Made by a program: the position numbers and the translations under genes
The notes under the pieces: model-generated
The model's database searches: none
Seen by the model: the letters and a program-made list of their open reading frames with translations, nothing else
Told to the model about the DNA's origin: nothing
In this document: in pieces, positions 5,956-12,727 of the stretch
How the letters are laid out: every line of letters starts with the position of its first letter
How positions within the stretch are numbered: the first letter of the stretch is position 1
Assembly (NCBI GenBank): GCA_030039695.1
Contig: JASHVB010000926.1
Coordinates: 1-14,117, forward strand
DNA: 14,117 nt
Direction of reading: 5' to 3'
Source: Acetobacteraceae bacterium
GTDB lineage: Bacteria > Pseudomonadota > Alphaproteobacteria > Acetobacterales > Acetobacteraceae

Positions 5956-6676
5956 CCTCAGAATCTCCGGGCTGGACGCCGGCTACGGCGCGGTCCGTGT
6001 CCTGCACGACGTGTCACTGGCGGTGCGCGAAGGCGAAACCGTGGCGCTGCTCGGGACCAACGGCAACGGCAAGTCGACGCTGATGAAATGCGTGCTCGGG
6101 ATGGTGCGGCCGAGCGCGGGCAGCATCGCGCTGGTGATCGACGGCACGACCCATGAGCTCGCGGGGATGACGACCGAGGACATTGTCGATCTCGGCATCG
6201 GCGTCGTCCCGGAAGGGCGGCGGCTGTTTCCGCGCCTGACGGTGACCGAGAATCTGCTGATGGGTGCATTCCGGCGTGCCGCACGACCGGAGATCGCACG
6301 AAACCTCGAATTCTGCTTTGAGGCTTTTCCCCGTCTCGCGGAACGGCGGCGTCAATTGGCGGGCAGCATGAGCGGCGGAGAGCAGCAGATGCTGGCGCTG
6401 GGGCGCGCGCTGATGACGGCGCCGCGGATGCTGCTGATCGATGAGCCGAGTGTCGGCCTGGCACCGCTGCTCGTCAGCCGAACGATCGACAAGATCAAGG
6501 AGCTGAAGGACAGCTACCGACTGACGGTCTTGATGGCGGAGCAGAATTTTACGCAAGCGATACGGATTGCCGACCGCGGGTACGTGATCGTGCACGGACG
6601 GATCGAATTCGAGGGCGGCTCGGCGGACGAACTGAACAACAACGAGCTGATCCGTCAATTCTATCTGGGGGCATAA
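5927..6676 (+). CDS. HAAT-family ABC importer ATPase, LivF type
   Basis: A 249-residue nucleotide-binding subunit. Walker A is GTNGNGKST (43-51), the signature is MSGGEQQ (148-154), Walker B is MLLIDE (168-173), followed by PSVGLAP, and the switch region has MAEQN in place of an H-loop histidine, normal for LivF. VPEGRRLFPRLTVTENL (94-110) is the family's Q-loop neighbourhood. The ATG at 5927 overlaps the preceding gene by 29 bases; TTG 5945 is an alternative that would match the usual LivF length (about 235-243) better, and neither has a good Shine-Dalgarno. This is the last gene of the transporter unit. The following gap holds a hairpin shared with the convergent binding-protein gene. Confidence 0.92.
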   Translation: MWCRRILAASLRISGLDAGYGAVRVLHDVSLAVREGETVALLGTNGNGKSTLMKCVLGMVRPSAGSIALVIDGTTHELAGMTTEDIVDLGIGVVPEGRRLFPRLTVTENLLMGAFRRAARPEIARNLEFCFEAFPRLAERRRQLAGSMSGGEQQMLALGRALMTAPRMLLIDEPSVGLAPLLVSRTIDKIKELKDSYRLTVLMAEQNFTQAIRIADRGYVIVHGRIEFEGGSADELNNNELIRQFYLGA

Positions 6677-6779
6677 ACGATCCGCTCTCGGTTCGCAGAA
6701 GAGGTCGCGGCACGAGGCGCACGCCGTGCGGAGGGCGGGGGCAGAACCACACCACCCCCACCCGGCGCCGAGGCCCCGA

Positions 6780-6802
6780 CCTCTCCCGCTACGCGGGACA
6801 GG
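6780..6802. terminator. Hairpin between converging importer and binding-protein genes
   Basis: CCTCTCCCGC (6780-6789), loop TAC, GCGGGACAGG (6793-6802): a 10-bp stem with one mismatch. It lies eight bases beyond the stop of the minus-strand binding-protein gene and about 100 bases after livF, as expected for a shared bidirectional terminator. No T-tract follows on either side, so strength is uncertain. The arm GCGGGAGAGG recurs elsewhere in the window. Confidence 0.5.
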
Positions 6803-6809
6803 TAACGCG

Positions 6810-8063
6810 TCACTTCCCGGTGTACGGGTATTCGATGTTGCCGCTCTTCTCCAAATCCGGCCACAGCACGACTTCCGTCTTCGGATCGTTGAATTGCTCG
6901 ACGTCGTTCCCCTTCACGTTCTGCCATTGCACTTCCAGAACGCGTGGGTGGGCCCACTCGCCGTTCGGGCCGAACTTGATGTCTCCGACGATGGTCTTGA
7001 ACGTGTGCGTGCGCAGGTAATCCGCGAGCTTTGCCTGATCGAGGCTCTTGGTCCCCTCTACGGCTTGCTGCAGCACCTGCATGTAGCCATAGGCGAACGG
7101 AGGCAGATAGAAGCCAAGTGGGTCAACGCCGGCGGACTTGGCTTCCTTCTGGTACTCGTTGAGGAATGCCTTGGCTTCGGGCGTAGCCGACTTGATCCAC
7201 GGAAGCCAGAAATCGTAATCAACGATACCGTTCAACAGCGGGCCCAGCTGTGCCTTGATCGGCGTGCTCTGCAACCCGACCATGCCGCCGCCAAACATTT
7301 CCGCCTTCAGGCCGACCTCGTGTGCGGCGCGCACCATGCCTACGGAGTCGGGCGGATAGGAGCAGACCAGCACCAGGTCGGGATGCGTCGCCTGAATGGC
7401 GCGGATAATCGGCGTATAATCCGCCGTGCTCGGCGGATAAGTCTGGTTGTAGACGATCGTCAGTCCGTCCTTTTTGGCGATCGGCATCGCCCCATCCATG
7501 GCATTGTGCGCGAACTCCGCATCTGCGCCGACGATGGCCAGCGTCTTCGGCTTCGGTTGCCGCTGCATTGCGACGGCAAAGAACGGGGCCGAGAAGGTCG
7601 ACTTCGGATCCGGCCCACCGGTTGGCACAAACGAGAAGTACCGGTCGTAGTTGAACTCTGTGTTCACCGCGAGGCCGAACAGGCTGAGGAAGGTCGCCTT
7701 GTGTTGCATGATGATCGGCATCGCCGGCGCGATCATGTTGGTCCCGTAGCCGCTGACGACCACGTCGACGTGATCGACATCGAGCAGCTTGGTGTAGAGA
7801 CCTGGAATGGTGGAGGGATTGGACTGGTCGTCGTAATAGTCCAGCTTCACTTGGCGGCCGAGCAACCCGCCGTGGGCGTTGACCTGATGCTGCCAGATTT
7901 TCATCGCCAGGAGCGCGGCTTTGCCATTCGGTGCCAAGCCGCCGGTCAGCGCCATGCCGAACCCGATGGTGATCGGCGGCTGATCCGCTGCTTTCGCCGG
8001 CGCCAGCGCGCCCAGTACCACGCCCGCGGCCAAAGCGGTCCCGGCCAGACATTTCCCCAGCAT
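6810..8063 (-). CDS. Periplasmic binding protein of a HAAT-type ABC importer (type I fold)
   Basis: A 417-residue protein with a signal peptide (residues 1-25, ending APAKA before ADQPP). The mature part begins ITIGFGMALTGGLAPNGKAA, the typical opening of type I amino-acid/amide receptors. It continues NAHGGLLGRQVKLDYYDDQS with NPSTIPGLYTKLL and has the domain-2 pattern YPPSTADYTPIIRAIQATHP and DLVLVCSYP. The C-terminal part (TIVGDIKFGPNGEW) also fits. It would capture the solute for the permease/ATPase unit whose genes converge on it. A strong Shine-Dalgarno (GGGAGG, plus coordinates 8070-8075) precedes ATG 8063. The receptor is encoded on the opposite strand from its presumed transporter, so it is separately controlled, from the intergenic region it shares with the dioxygenase gene. 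The ligand is not readable from sequence; a branched amino acid, an amide or an aromatic acid are all possible. Confidence 0.9.
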   Translation of the reverse strand: MLGKCLAGTALAAGVVLGALAPAKAADQPPITIGFGMALTGGLAPNGKAALLAMKIWQHQVNAHGGLLGRQVKLDYYDDQSNPSTIPGLYTKLLDVDHVDVVVSGYGTNMIAPAMPIIMQHKATFLSLFGLAVNTEFNYDRYFSFVPTGGPDPKSTFSAPFFAVAMQRQPKPKTLAIVGADAEFAHNAMDGAMPIAKKDGLTIVYNQTYPPSTADYTPIIRAIQATHPDLVLVCSYPPDSVGMVRAAHEVGLKAEMFGGGMVGLQSTPIKAQLGPLLNGIVDYDFWLPWIKSATPEAKAFLNEYQKEAKSAGVDPLGFYLPPFAYGYMQVLQQAVEGTKSLDQAKLADYLRTHTFKTIVGDIKFGPNGEWAHPRVLEVQWQNVKGNDVEQFNDPKTEVVLWPDLEKSGNIEYPYTGK

Positions 8064-8069
8064 CTCGAT

Positions 8070-8075
8070 CCTCCC
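8070..8075 (-). promoter_or_regulatory. Ribosome binding site of the binding-protein gene
   Basis: GGGAGG on the minus strand, six bases before ATG 8063. It fixes the start and implies strong translation, as usual for periplasmic receptors. Confidence 0.7.
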
Positions 8076-8112
8076 ATTGACTGGTTGGTGCGGAACCTAG
8101 ACCAGCCCCCGA

Positions 8113-8142
8113 TTTCGCGGGAGAGGGTTTCCACGATATAAT
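8113..8142 (+). promoter_or_regulatory. Candidate sigma70-type promoter for the dioxygenase gene
   Basis: A perfect TATAAT (8137-8142) lies 18 bases after a weak TTTCGC (8113-8118). Transcription would begin near 8149, giving a leader of about 20 bases before ATG 8172 that includes the AGGAG. Since the binding-protein gene diverges from the same 108-base gap, one regulator here could control both. A GCGGGAGAGGGTT repeat copy (8117-8129) sits within the spacer. Confidence 0.45.
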
Positions 8143-8171
8143 CGCTGTTCGACAACCGCTAGGAGCGCCCC

Positions 8172-9068
8172 ATGCAGGACCTGGACGAGTTCAGCGCCAC
8201 CGAAGCCGCCCTGGCGCAAATGGCCGCCACGCCGAATCCGCGTTTCAAGCAGATCGCCGATGCCGCGGTGCGGCATCTGCACGCGTTCGCCCGTGATGTG
8301 AATTTGACACCCGAAGAGTGGCTGGCGGGGATCGGCTTCCTCACTGCCGTGGGCAAGGCGTGCACGCCGGTGCGGCAGGAGTTCATCCTGCTGTCCGACG
8401 TGCTCGGCGTCAGCGCGGTGGTGAACGCGCTGCACGACAAGAAGGCGCGTGAACTGGGCTCGCAGAGCAGCCTGCTGGGGCCGTTCTATCGCGAGGGCGC
8501 ACCGGAACTGCAGTTGGGCGACAGTATCGTCAAGAATCCGTCGGTGCCCGAGATCGTCGTCTATGGGCGCATCACCGACAACAGCGGGCAGCCGATCCCA
8601 AATGCGCTGATCCAGGTATGGCAGACCAGCGAGCATGGGCTCTACGACCTGCAGACGCTGGGCGAGAGCGGCATGGATCTGCGGGCGAATTTCCGCAGCG
8701 ACACGCAGGGACATTACTGGTTCCGGACCGTGCGGCCGCTGGGTTATTCCATCCCGATGGATGGGCCGGTCGGTGAGTTGGTGCGCCAGCAGAACCGGCA
8801 TGGATTCCGACCGTCCCATATCCATTTCCTGATCGGCGGCGACGGATTCCGCGAGCTGGTGACAGCGCTTTACTTCGGCGATGATGAGCACATTGACTCG
8901 GATACCGTGTTCGGCGTGTCGGGATCGCTGGTGGTGGGTGCGAAGGATGATCCGAATTCGCCGATCAAGGCGTTGAAGGCGGTGCACTACGACTTCCGGC
9001 TGGCCCGCGCGGCGCCTGGTGAGTCGGGCCGGGTCGGCGCGGACCCCACGAAGCTCGCCGCCGAGTAG
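8172..9068 (+). CDS. Intradiol ring-cleavage dioxygenase (catechol/hydroxyquinol 1,2-dioxygenase family)
   Basis: A 298-residue non-haem Fe(III) enzyme that cleaves catechol-type rings between the hydroxyls to muconates or maleylacetates. Residues 20-105 form the helical N-terminal dimerisation domain, including LSDVLGVSAVVNALHDKK and a SSLLGPFYREGAP hinge. The catalytic beta-sandwich follows, with all four iron ligands: Tyr158 (GLYDLQ), Tyr192 (PLGYSIPMDGPVG), His216 and His218 (RPSHIHF). The Tyr192-to-His216 spacing of 24 equals that of catechol 1,2-dioxygenase (Tyr200/His224). The size fits catechol and hydroxyquinol 1,2-dioxygenases, not protocatechuate 3,4-dioxygenase. The exact substrate is open. 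AGGAG (8161-8165) lies six bases before the ATG. It is followed by the cyclase-family gene, probably in one transcript, and diverges from the importer's binding protein. Confidence 0.92.
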   Translation: MQDLDEFSATEAALAQMAATPNPRFKQIADAAVRHLHAFARDVNLTPEEWLAGIGFLTAVGKACTPVRQEFILLSDVLGVSAVVNALHDKKARELGSQSSLLGPFYREGAPELQLGDSIVKNPSVPEIVVYGRITDNSGQPIPNALIQVWQTSEHGLYDLQTLGESGMDLRANFRSDTQGHYWFRTVRPLGYSIPMDGPVGELVRQQNRHGFRPSHIHFLIGGDGFRELVTALYFGDDEHIDSDTVFGVSGSLVVGAKDDPNSPIKALKAVHYDFRLARAAPGESGRVGADPTKLAAE

Positions 9069-9228
9069 CCACAAGAGAACCTTTCCCGCTCGCAGGAGTG
9101 GTCGAGACACCAAGCGCCGCGGCTGCGGGGCGGGTCGCACGATAACCCCGGTGCGTTACGCCCTTCGCCTCGGGGCGTTGCGCCCGCCCCCCTCTCGCGC
9201 GAAGCGGACGCGCTGCAGGAGACACAGC
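9069..9228 (+). other. Gap between dioxygenase and cyclase-family genes
   Basis: A 160-base gap holding a degenerate copy of the GCGGGAGAGGTT arm (9078-9090, opposite orientation) and an ACGCCC...GGGCGT short stem near 9158-9178. An AGGAG Shine-Dalgarno (9217-9221) at its end serves the next gene. No promoter hexamers stand out. Confidence 0.35.
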
Positions 9229-10017
9229 ATGCCCCGTCGCCTGATCGATATTTCCTCGCCCTTGAGGTCCGGCATTAAAAGCGATCCGCCGCACATGCTG
9301 CCACAGATCGAATACATGGATCACCACGCGACCGCGCCCGCGATGGCCGAGTACATGGGCGTCCGTGTCGATCAGCTTCCCGACGGCGAATATGCAGCGG
9401 TAGAGAAGGTAACAATCAGCACCCACAACGGCACGCATCTCGACGCGCCGTACCATTTTTTCTCCACCATGAACCATGCTCTCAGGCCGGGCGGCGAACC
9501 GTCCTGGCGGATCGATGAAGTGCCGCTGGAATGGTGCTTCCAGCCTGGCGTGAAGCTGGACTTCCGCCATCTGCCCGACGGCTACGTCGCCACACCCGGT
9601 GATGTGGAAGCGGAGTTACAGCGGATCGGCCACCGACTACGGCCGCTGGAGATCGTCGTCGTAAACACCGCGGCCGGCGCGAAATACGGCCAGGACGACT
9701 ACGTCGATTCAGGCTGCGGCATGGGCAAGGCCGCGACGATGTGGCTGCTGGAGCGCGGGGTGCGACTGACGGGAACCGACGCATGGAGCTGGGATGCGCC
9801 ATTCTCCTTCACCCGCCGGAAGGTCGCGGAGACCGGCGATGCGTCGCTGATCTGGGAAGGGCACCGCGCCGGGCGCGAAATCGGCTACTCGCACCTGGAG
9901 AAATTGCACAACCTCGAAGAACTGCCGGCAGATGGGTTCGATGTTGTGTGCTTTCCGGTAAAAGTGCATCGCGCGTCGGCAGGATGGACGCGCGCGGTGG
10001 CGATACTCCCGGGCTAG
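9229..10017 (+). CDS. Cyclase-family metal-dependent hydrolase (kynurenine formamidase/isatin hydrolase fold)
   Basis: A 262-residue protein with the defining HxGTHxDxPxH motif, HNGTHLDAPYH (His66, His70, Asp72, His76), which binds Mn or Zn. TGTDAWSWDAPF (181-192) and SHLEKLHNLEEL (221-232) supply the remaining conserved pocket. Characterised members open amide or lactam bonds: kynurenine formamidase, isatin hydrolase and related enzymes. The length is closer to isatin-hydrolase-like proteins than to KynB (about 210). AGGAG (9217-9221) stands seven bases before ATG 9229; the frame is open further upstream without family resemblance. It lies downstream of the ring-cleaving dioxygenase on the same strand and near the hydratase, pointing to a catabolic role on a nitrogen-containing ring or N-acyl compound. 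The exact substrate is not decidable. Confidence 0.88.
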   Translation: MPRRLIDISSPLRSGIKSDPPHMLPQIEYMDHHATAPAMAEYMGVRVDQLPDGEYAAVEKVTISTHNGTHLDAPYHFFSTMNHALRPGGEPSWRIDEVPLEWCFQPGVKLDFRHLPDGYVATPGDVEAELQRIGHRLRPLEIVVVNTAAGAKYGQDDYVDSGCGMGKAATMWLLERGVRLTGTDAWSWDAPFSFTRRKVAETGDASLIWEGHRAGREIGYSHLEKLHNLEELPADGFDVVCFPVKVHRASAGWTRAVAILPG

Positions 10018-10054
10018 CCCGCGCGTCGTGGCTACCTCGTTTGACCCGCCGCAC

Positions 10055-10112
10055 CCTTCGTCCGTGCATCCGCCGGTGGCGCGGATGGTCGCGACAAGCC
10101 CGGCCATGACAT
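10055..10112 (-). repeat. Degenerate copy of a dispersed alphaproteobacterial intergenic repeat
   Basis: On the minus strand the gap starts GTCATGGCCGGGCTTGTC, which if translated gives VMAGLVATIRA. This is recognisably the 'VMAGLVPAIHA' signature of a repeat family scattered between genes in many alphaproteobacterial genomes and often mis-called as tiny ORFs. The boundaries are approximate and the copy is imperfect. The identification is from memory of the family consensus. Confidence 0.5.
10067..10087. terminator. GC-rich hairpin between converging cyclase and threonine synthase genes
   Basis: CATCCGC (10067-10073), 7-base loop, GCGGATG (10081-10087). It lies 50 bases after the cyclase-family stop and 25 bases beyond the thrC stop, so it could end both transcripts. 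There is no T-tract, and it sits inside the dispersed repeat described separately. Confidence 0.35.
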
Positions 10113-11512
10113 TACGCATTCCTCCGCGTCAGCGCCCGCACGCCAGCCTCCACCGCACTCAACTCGCCCGGTAGCACGAGGAACCGCTCGGTCCGGTCGT
10201 AGAGATCCGCCATCCGCGGCGGCAGTGGTGGCCGCCAGCCAACCGCTTGCTCTGTTGCCTCCGGAAACTTCGCCGGATGCGCGGTCGCTTCCGCCACCGT
10301 CACGACGGCCTGCGGCGGCGGTAGCGCACGCGCAGCGGCGACGCCGATCGCGGTGTGCGGATCCGCCAGGTAGCCATTGGTGGCATATAGCCGCCGGATT
10401 TCCGCCTGCGTCCCGGCATCGTCCAACCGGAAACCATGGAACACGGTACGCGCCCGCCGCCAGGCCATGTCCGGCACAGGCATTCGCCCGGTCGCACGAA
10501 ACGCCCGCATCGTCTCGTGTGTCGCGACCGGATCGCGGTCCAGCATTTCAAACAACACACGCTCGAAATTGGAGCTGATCTGGATGTCCATGCTCGGCGA
10601 CAGCGACGGCTCCACCGGTGCAATCGACATGTCGTTGCTCGCCAGAAACCGCGCCAGAATGTCGTTGCGATTTGATGCGACGATCAGCCGCCCGATCGGC
10701 AGTCCGATGCGCCGCGCCACCCAGGCCGACAGCACGTTGCCAAAATTACCGGTCGGCACGCTGAAGGCGACTTCGCGGTCTGGCGCGCCCAGCGCCAGCG
10801 CTGCCGCGACATAATACGGCACCTGGGCGGCGATGCGGGCCCAGTTGATCGAGTTCATCGCCGAGAGGCGCATTTCGTCGCGGAACGCAGTGTCGGCGAA
10901 CATCGCCTTCACCAGATCCTGACAGTCGTCGAACGTACCTTCGACCGCGATGTTGCCGACATTCGGTGCATGCACGGTCGTCATCTGCCGGCGCTGCACG
11001 TCGCTGACCCGATTGCGTGGATGCAGGAACACGACGGACACACGCGCGCGGCCGAGGCACGCCTCAATCGCCGCGGATCCCGTGTCGCCGGAGGTCGCGC
11101 CGACAATGGTGATGCGTTCGTTACGCGCGGCCAGGACATGATCGAACAGGCGGCCGGCGACCTGCAACGCCATGTCTTTGAACGACAGCGTGGGGCCGTG
11201 AAACAGCTCCTGCAGGAAGAGGCCGGTCTCGAGTTGGATCAGCGGAGCGACGGCGGGATGGCCGAAGCCGGCGTAAGCATCATGGCAGATGCCGGCCAGC
11301 ACATCGGAAGGGACCGCGTCGCCGATGAATGGCTTCATGACGCGGGCAGCGAGCATCGGGTAAGGCAGGCCGCGCATCGACCGCCAGTCGGTCGGGGTGA
11401 AGCGCGGCCAGGACTCCGGCACGTAAAGCCCGCCGTCATCGGCGAGGCCGGCCAGCAGCACGCCGGCGAAATCGCGCATGGGCGCTTGCCCGCGGGTGGA
11501 AATGTAGCGCAT
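10112..11512 (-). CDS. thrC: Threonine synthase
   Basis: A 466-residue PLP enzyme converting O-phosphohomoserine to threonine in the cytoplasm, at the usual length of the proteobacterial long form. It opens MRYISTRG and continues DGGLYVPE. The lysine that binds PLP is Lys112 in HGPTLSFKDMALQ. The phosphate-binding segment GATSGDTGSAAIEA, the substrate loop MNSINWARIAAQVPYYV and VPTGNFGNVLSAW are all intact, as is NGYLADPHTAIGVAAA near the C-terminus. ATG 11512 has no visible Shine-Dalgarno but matches the family start. It lies 41 bases after the glycosyltransferase gene on the same strand, so it may be co-transcribed with it, an uncommon neighbour for thrC. It converges with the cyclase-family gene. 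Confidence 0.96.
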   Translation of the reverse strand: MRYISTRGQAPMRDFAGVLLAGLADDGGLYVPESWPRFTPTDWRSMRGLPYPMLAARVMKPFIGDAVPSDVLAGICHDAYAGFGHPAVAPLIQLETGLFLQELFHGPTLSFKDMALQVAGRLFDHVLAARNERITIVGATSGDTGSAAIEACLGRARVSVVFLHPRNRVSDVQRRQMTTVHAPNVGNIAVEGTFDDCQDLVKAMFADTAFRDEMRLSAMNSINWARIAAQVPYYVAAALALGAPDREVAFSVPTGNFGNVLSAWVARRIGLPIGRLIVASNRNDILARFLASNDMSIAPVEPSLSPSMDIQISSNFERVLFEMLDRDPVATHETMRAFRATGRMPVPDMAWRRARTVFHGFRLDDAGTQAEIRRLYATNGYLADPHTAIGVAAARALPPPQAVVTVAEATAHPAKFPEATEQAVGWRPPLPPRMADLYDRTERFLVLPGELSAVEAGVRALTRRNA

Positions 11513-11553
11513 GGGGAGACACTACTTGTGTCGCGCGCGGAGCGGGAGAGGGT

Positions 11554-12660
11554 TCAGGCACCGCTCAGCAGCGCAACGGTGTGCTCCAGAACCTTCGCCT
11601 CGTCATAGTACCGCAAGGCGCGCTCATGTCCCGCCCGGCCCATCGCCGTGCGCAATGCCCGATCTCCGGCGAGGCGCGCGAGCGCATTGGCCAGCGGCTC
11701 GACCTGGCGCGGTGCGACCAGCAAGCCCGTCTGCTCCGGGATCACCTGCTCGCGCGGCCCATTGACGTCGCTCGCCACCACGGGCAGGCCCGTCAGCATC
11801 GCCTCGATGATCGACATCGGCAGGGCTTCGAAATAGCTCGGCAGCACGAAAATGTCGGCCGCCGCCAGGATCGCCGGTACGTCGCTGCGATAGCCAAGCA
11901 ATCGCAGCCGCTCGCCAAGGCCTGCGTTGCGCAGCAGGGCCTGCATGTCGTCGCCGCGGTCGGATTCCAGGCGCTCGCCGACCACCCACAGATCCGCATC
12001 GCGCACGCTCTGCATGGCCGCCGCCAGTTCGGCATAGCCCTTGTCGCGCACCAACCGTGACACGGCGAGTACCACGACACGGTCTGTCGGGATGCCGTAG
12101 TCCGCCCGAATGCGCTGGCGTGCTGCCGGGTCGGCATGGAATACCGCCGGATCGCGGCCGTTGCCGACCACCACCGGATTGACATGGATGCCCAGACGGC
12201 GCGCATCGCCCGCTTCCTTCGCGGAGACCGTCATGAAGACGTCGGTGACCGGGCCGGTGATGCGCTCCATCAGAAAGCCGGCACCGCGACGCAGCCACGA
12301 TCCGTCCTGATTGAACAGAAAACCGTGGCAGGTATAGGCGACGCGCGGCACGCCCGCGCGGCGGGCCGCCACACGCGCGAGGAAGCCGCTGATCGGCATG
12401 TGTGCATGCACAAGATCGAAATGCTCTTGGCGCAGCAGAGTCAGGAGATCGCGATACGCGCGCACATGCCCGAGCGGCGAGATGCGACGCTCGAACGGGA
12501 CGGTGACGATGCGGAAGCCTTCGGCGCGCACGTCCTCCAGCAGCGGACCTTCGGCGCAGACGCCCACCACGTCGTGTCCTTGCGTGCGCAATGCCCGCAT
12601 GAGCGGCAGCAGGAAATGCCGCAGCGAGAAATCGACGTTGGTGACCTCAAGGATTTTCAT
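11554..12660 (-). CDS. Family 4 glycosyltransferase
   Basis: A 368-residue GT-B-fold retaining glycosyltransferase. The N-terminal domain starts MKILEVTNVDFSLRHFLLPL and contains DLVHAHMPISGFLARVAARR (83-101) and TCHGF. The C-terminal donor-binding domain holds AVSRLVRDKGYAEL (199-212, with the conserved Arg/Lys pair) and the EX7E motif EALPMSIIE (278-286), then GLPVVASDVNGPREQVI. It transfers a sugar from a nucleotide donor, most likely to a surface polysaccharide or lipid-linked acceptor at the cytoplasmic membrane; neither substrate is readable. ATG 12660 is preferred because the family N-terminus begins there; TTG 12678 would add six residues. It lies between the heparinase-family gene and thrC on the same strand. 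Confidence 0.92.
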   Translation of the reverse strand: MKILEVTNVDFSLRHFLLPLMRALRTQGHDVVGVCAEGPLLEDVRAEGFRIVTVPFERRISPLGHVRAYRDLLTLLRQEHFDLVHAHMPISGFLARVAARRAGVPRVAYTCHGFLFNQDGSWLRRGAGFLMERITGPVTDVFMTVSAKEAGDARRLGIHVNPVVVGNGRDPAVFHADPAARQRIRADYGIPTDRVVVLAVSRLVRDKGYAELAAAMQSVRDADLWVVGERLESDRGDDMQALLRNAGLGERLRLLGYRSDVPAILAAADIFVLPSYFEALPMSIIEAMLTGLPVVASDVNGPREQVIPEQTGLLVAPRQVEPLANALARLAGDRALRTAMGRAGHERALRYYDEAKVLEHTVALLSGA

Positions 12661-12681
12661 CCGGTCGTTGGCTGGCAACGA

Positions 12682-12721
12682 TCAGTCGTCAGGGACGCAA
12701 CTCTGGGCGACCGACGACTGA
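12682..12721. repeat. Nine-base perfect inverted repeat in the heparinase-glycosyltransferase gap
   Basis: TCAGTCGTC (12682-12690) and GACGACTGA (12713-12721) can pair across a 22-base loop, inside a gap of only 67 bases, right after the heparinase-family stop and just before the glycosyltransferase start. It may be a weak terminator, an attenuator or an operator. No T-tract follows. Confidence 0.4.
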
Positions 12722-12727
12722 CACCTG

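Noticed and set aside
6726..8141. A 471-residue open frame on the plus strand opposite the binding-protein gene
   Set aside because: Its composition is rich in Arg/His/Asp with no family motif, and the minus strand encodes a textbook signal-peptide receptor with a strong ribosome binding site. It is an antisense shadow.
8172..9068. A firm hydroxyquinol or chlorocatechol specificity for the dioxygenase
   Set aside because: The fold and iron ligands are clear, but residues that separate catechol, hydroxyquinol and chlorocatechol enzymes cannot be judged reliably by eye.
8097..9140. A 347-residue minus-strand open frame opposite the dioxygenase
   Set aside because: The plus strand carries all four iron ligands and a good ribosome binding site. 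The antisense frame has no recognisable domain.
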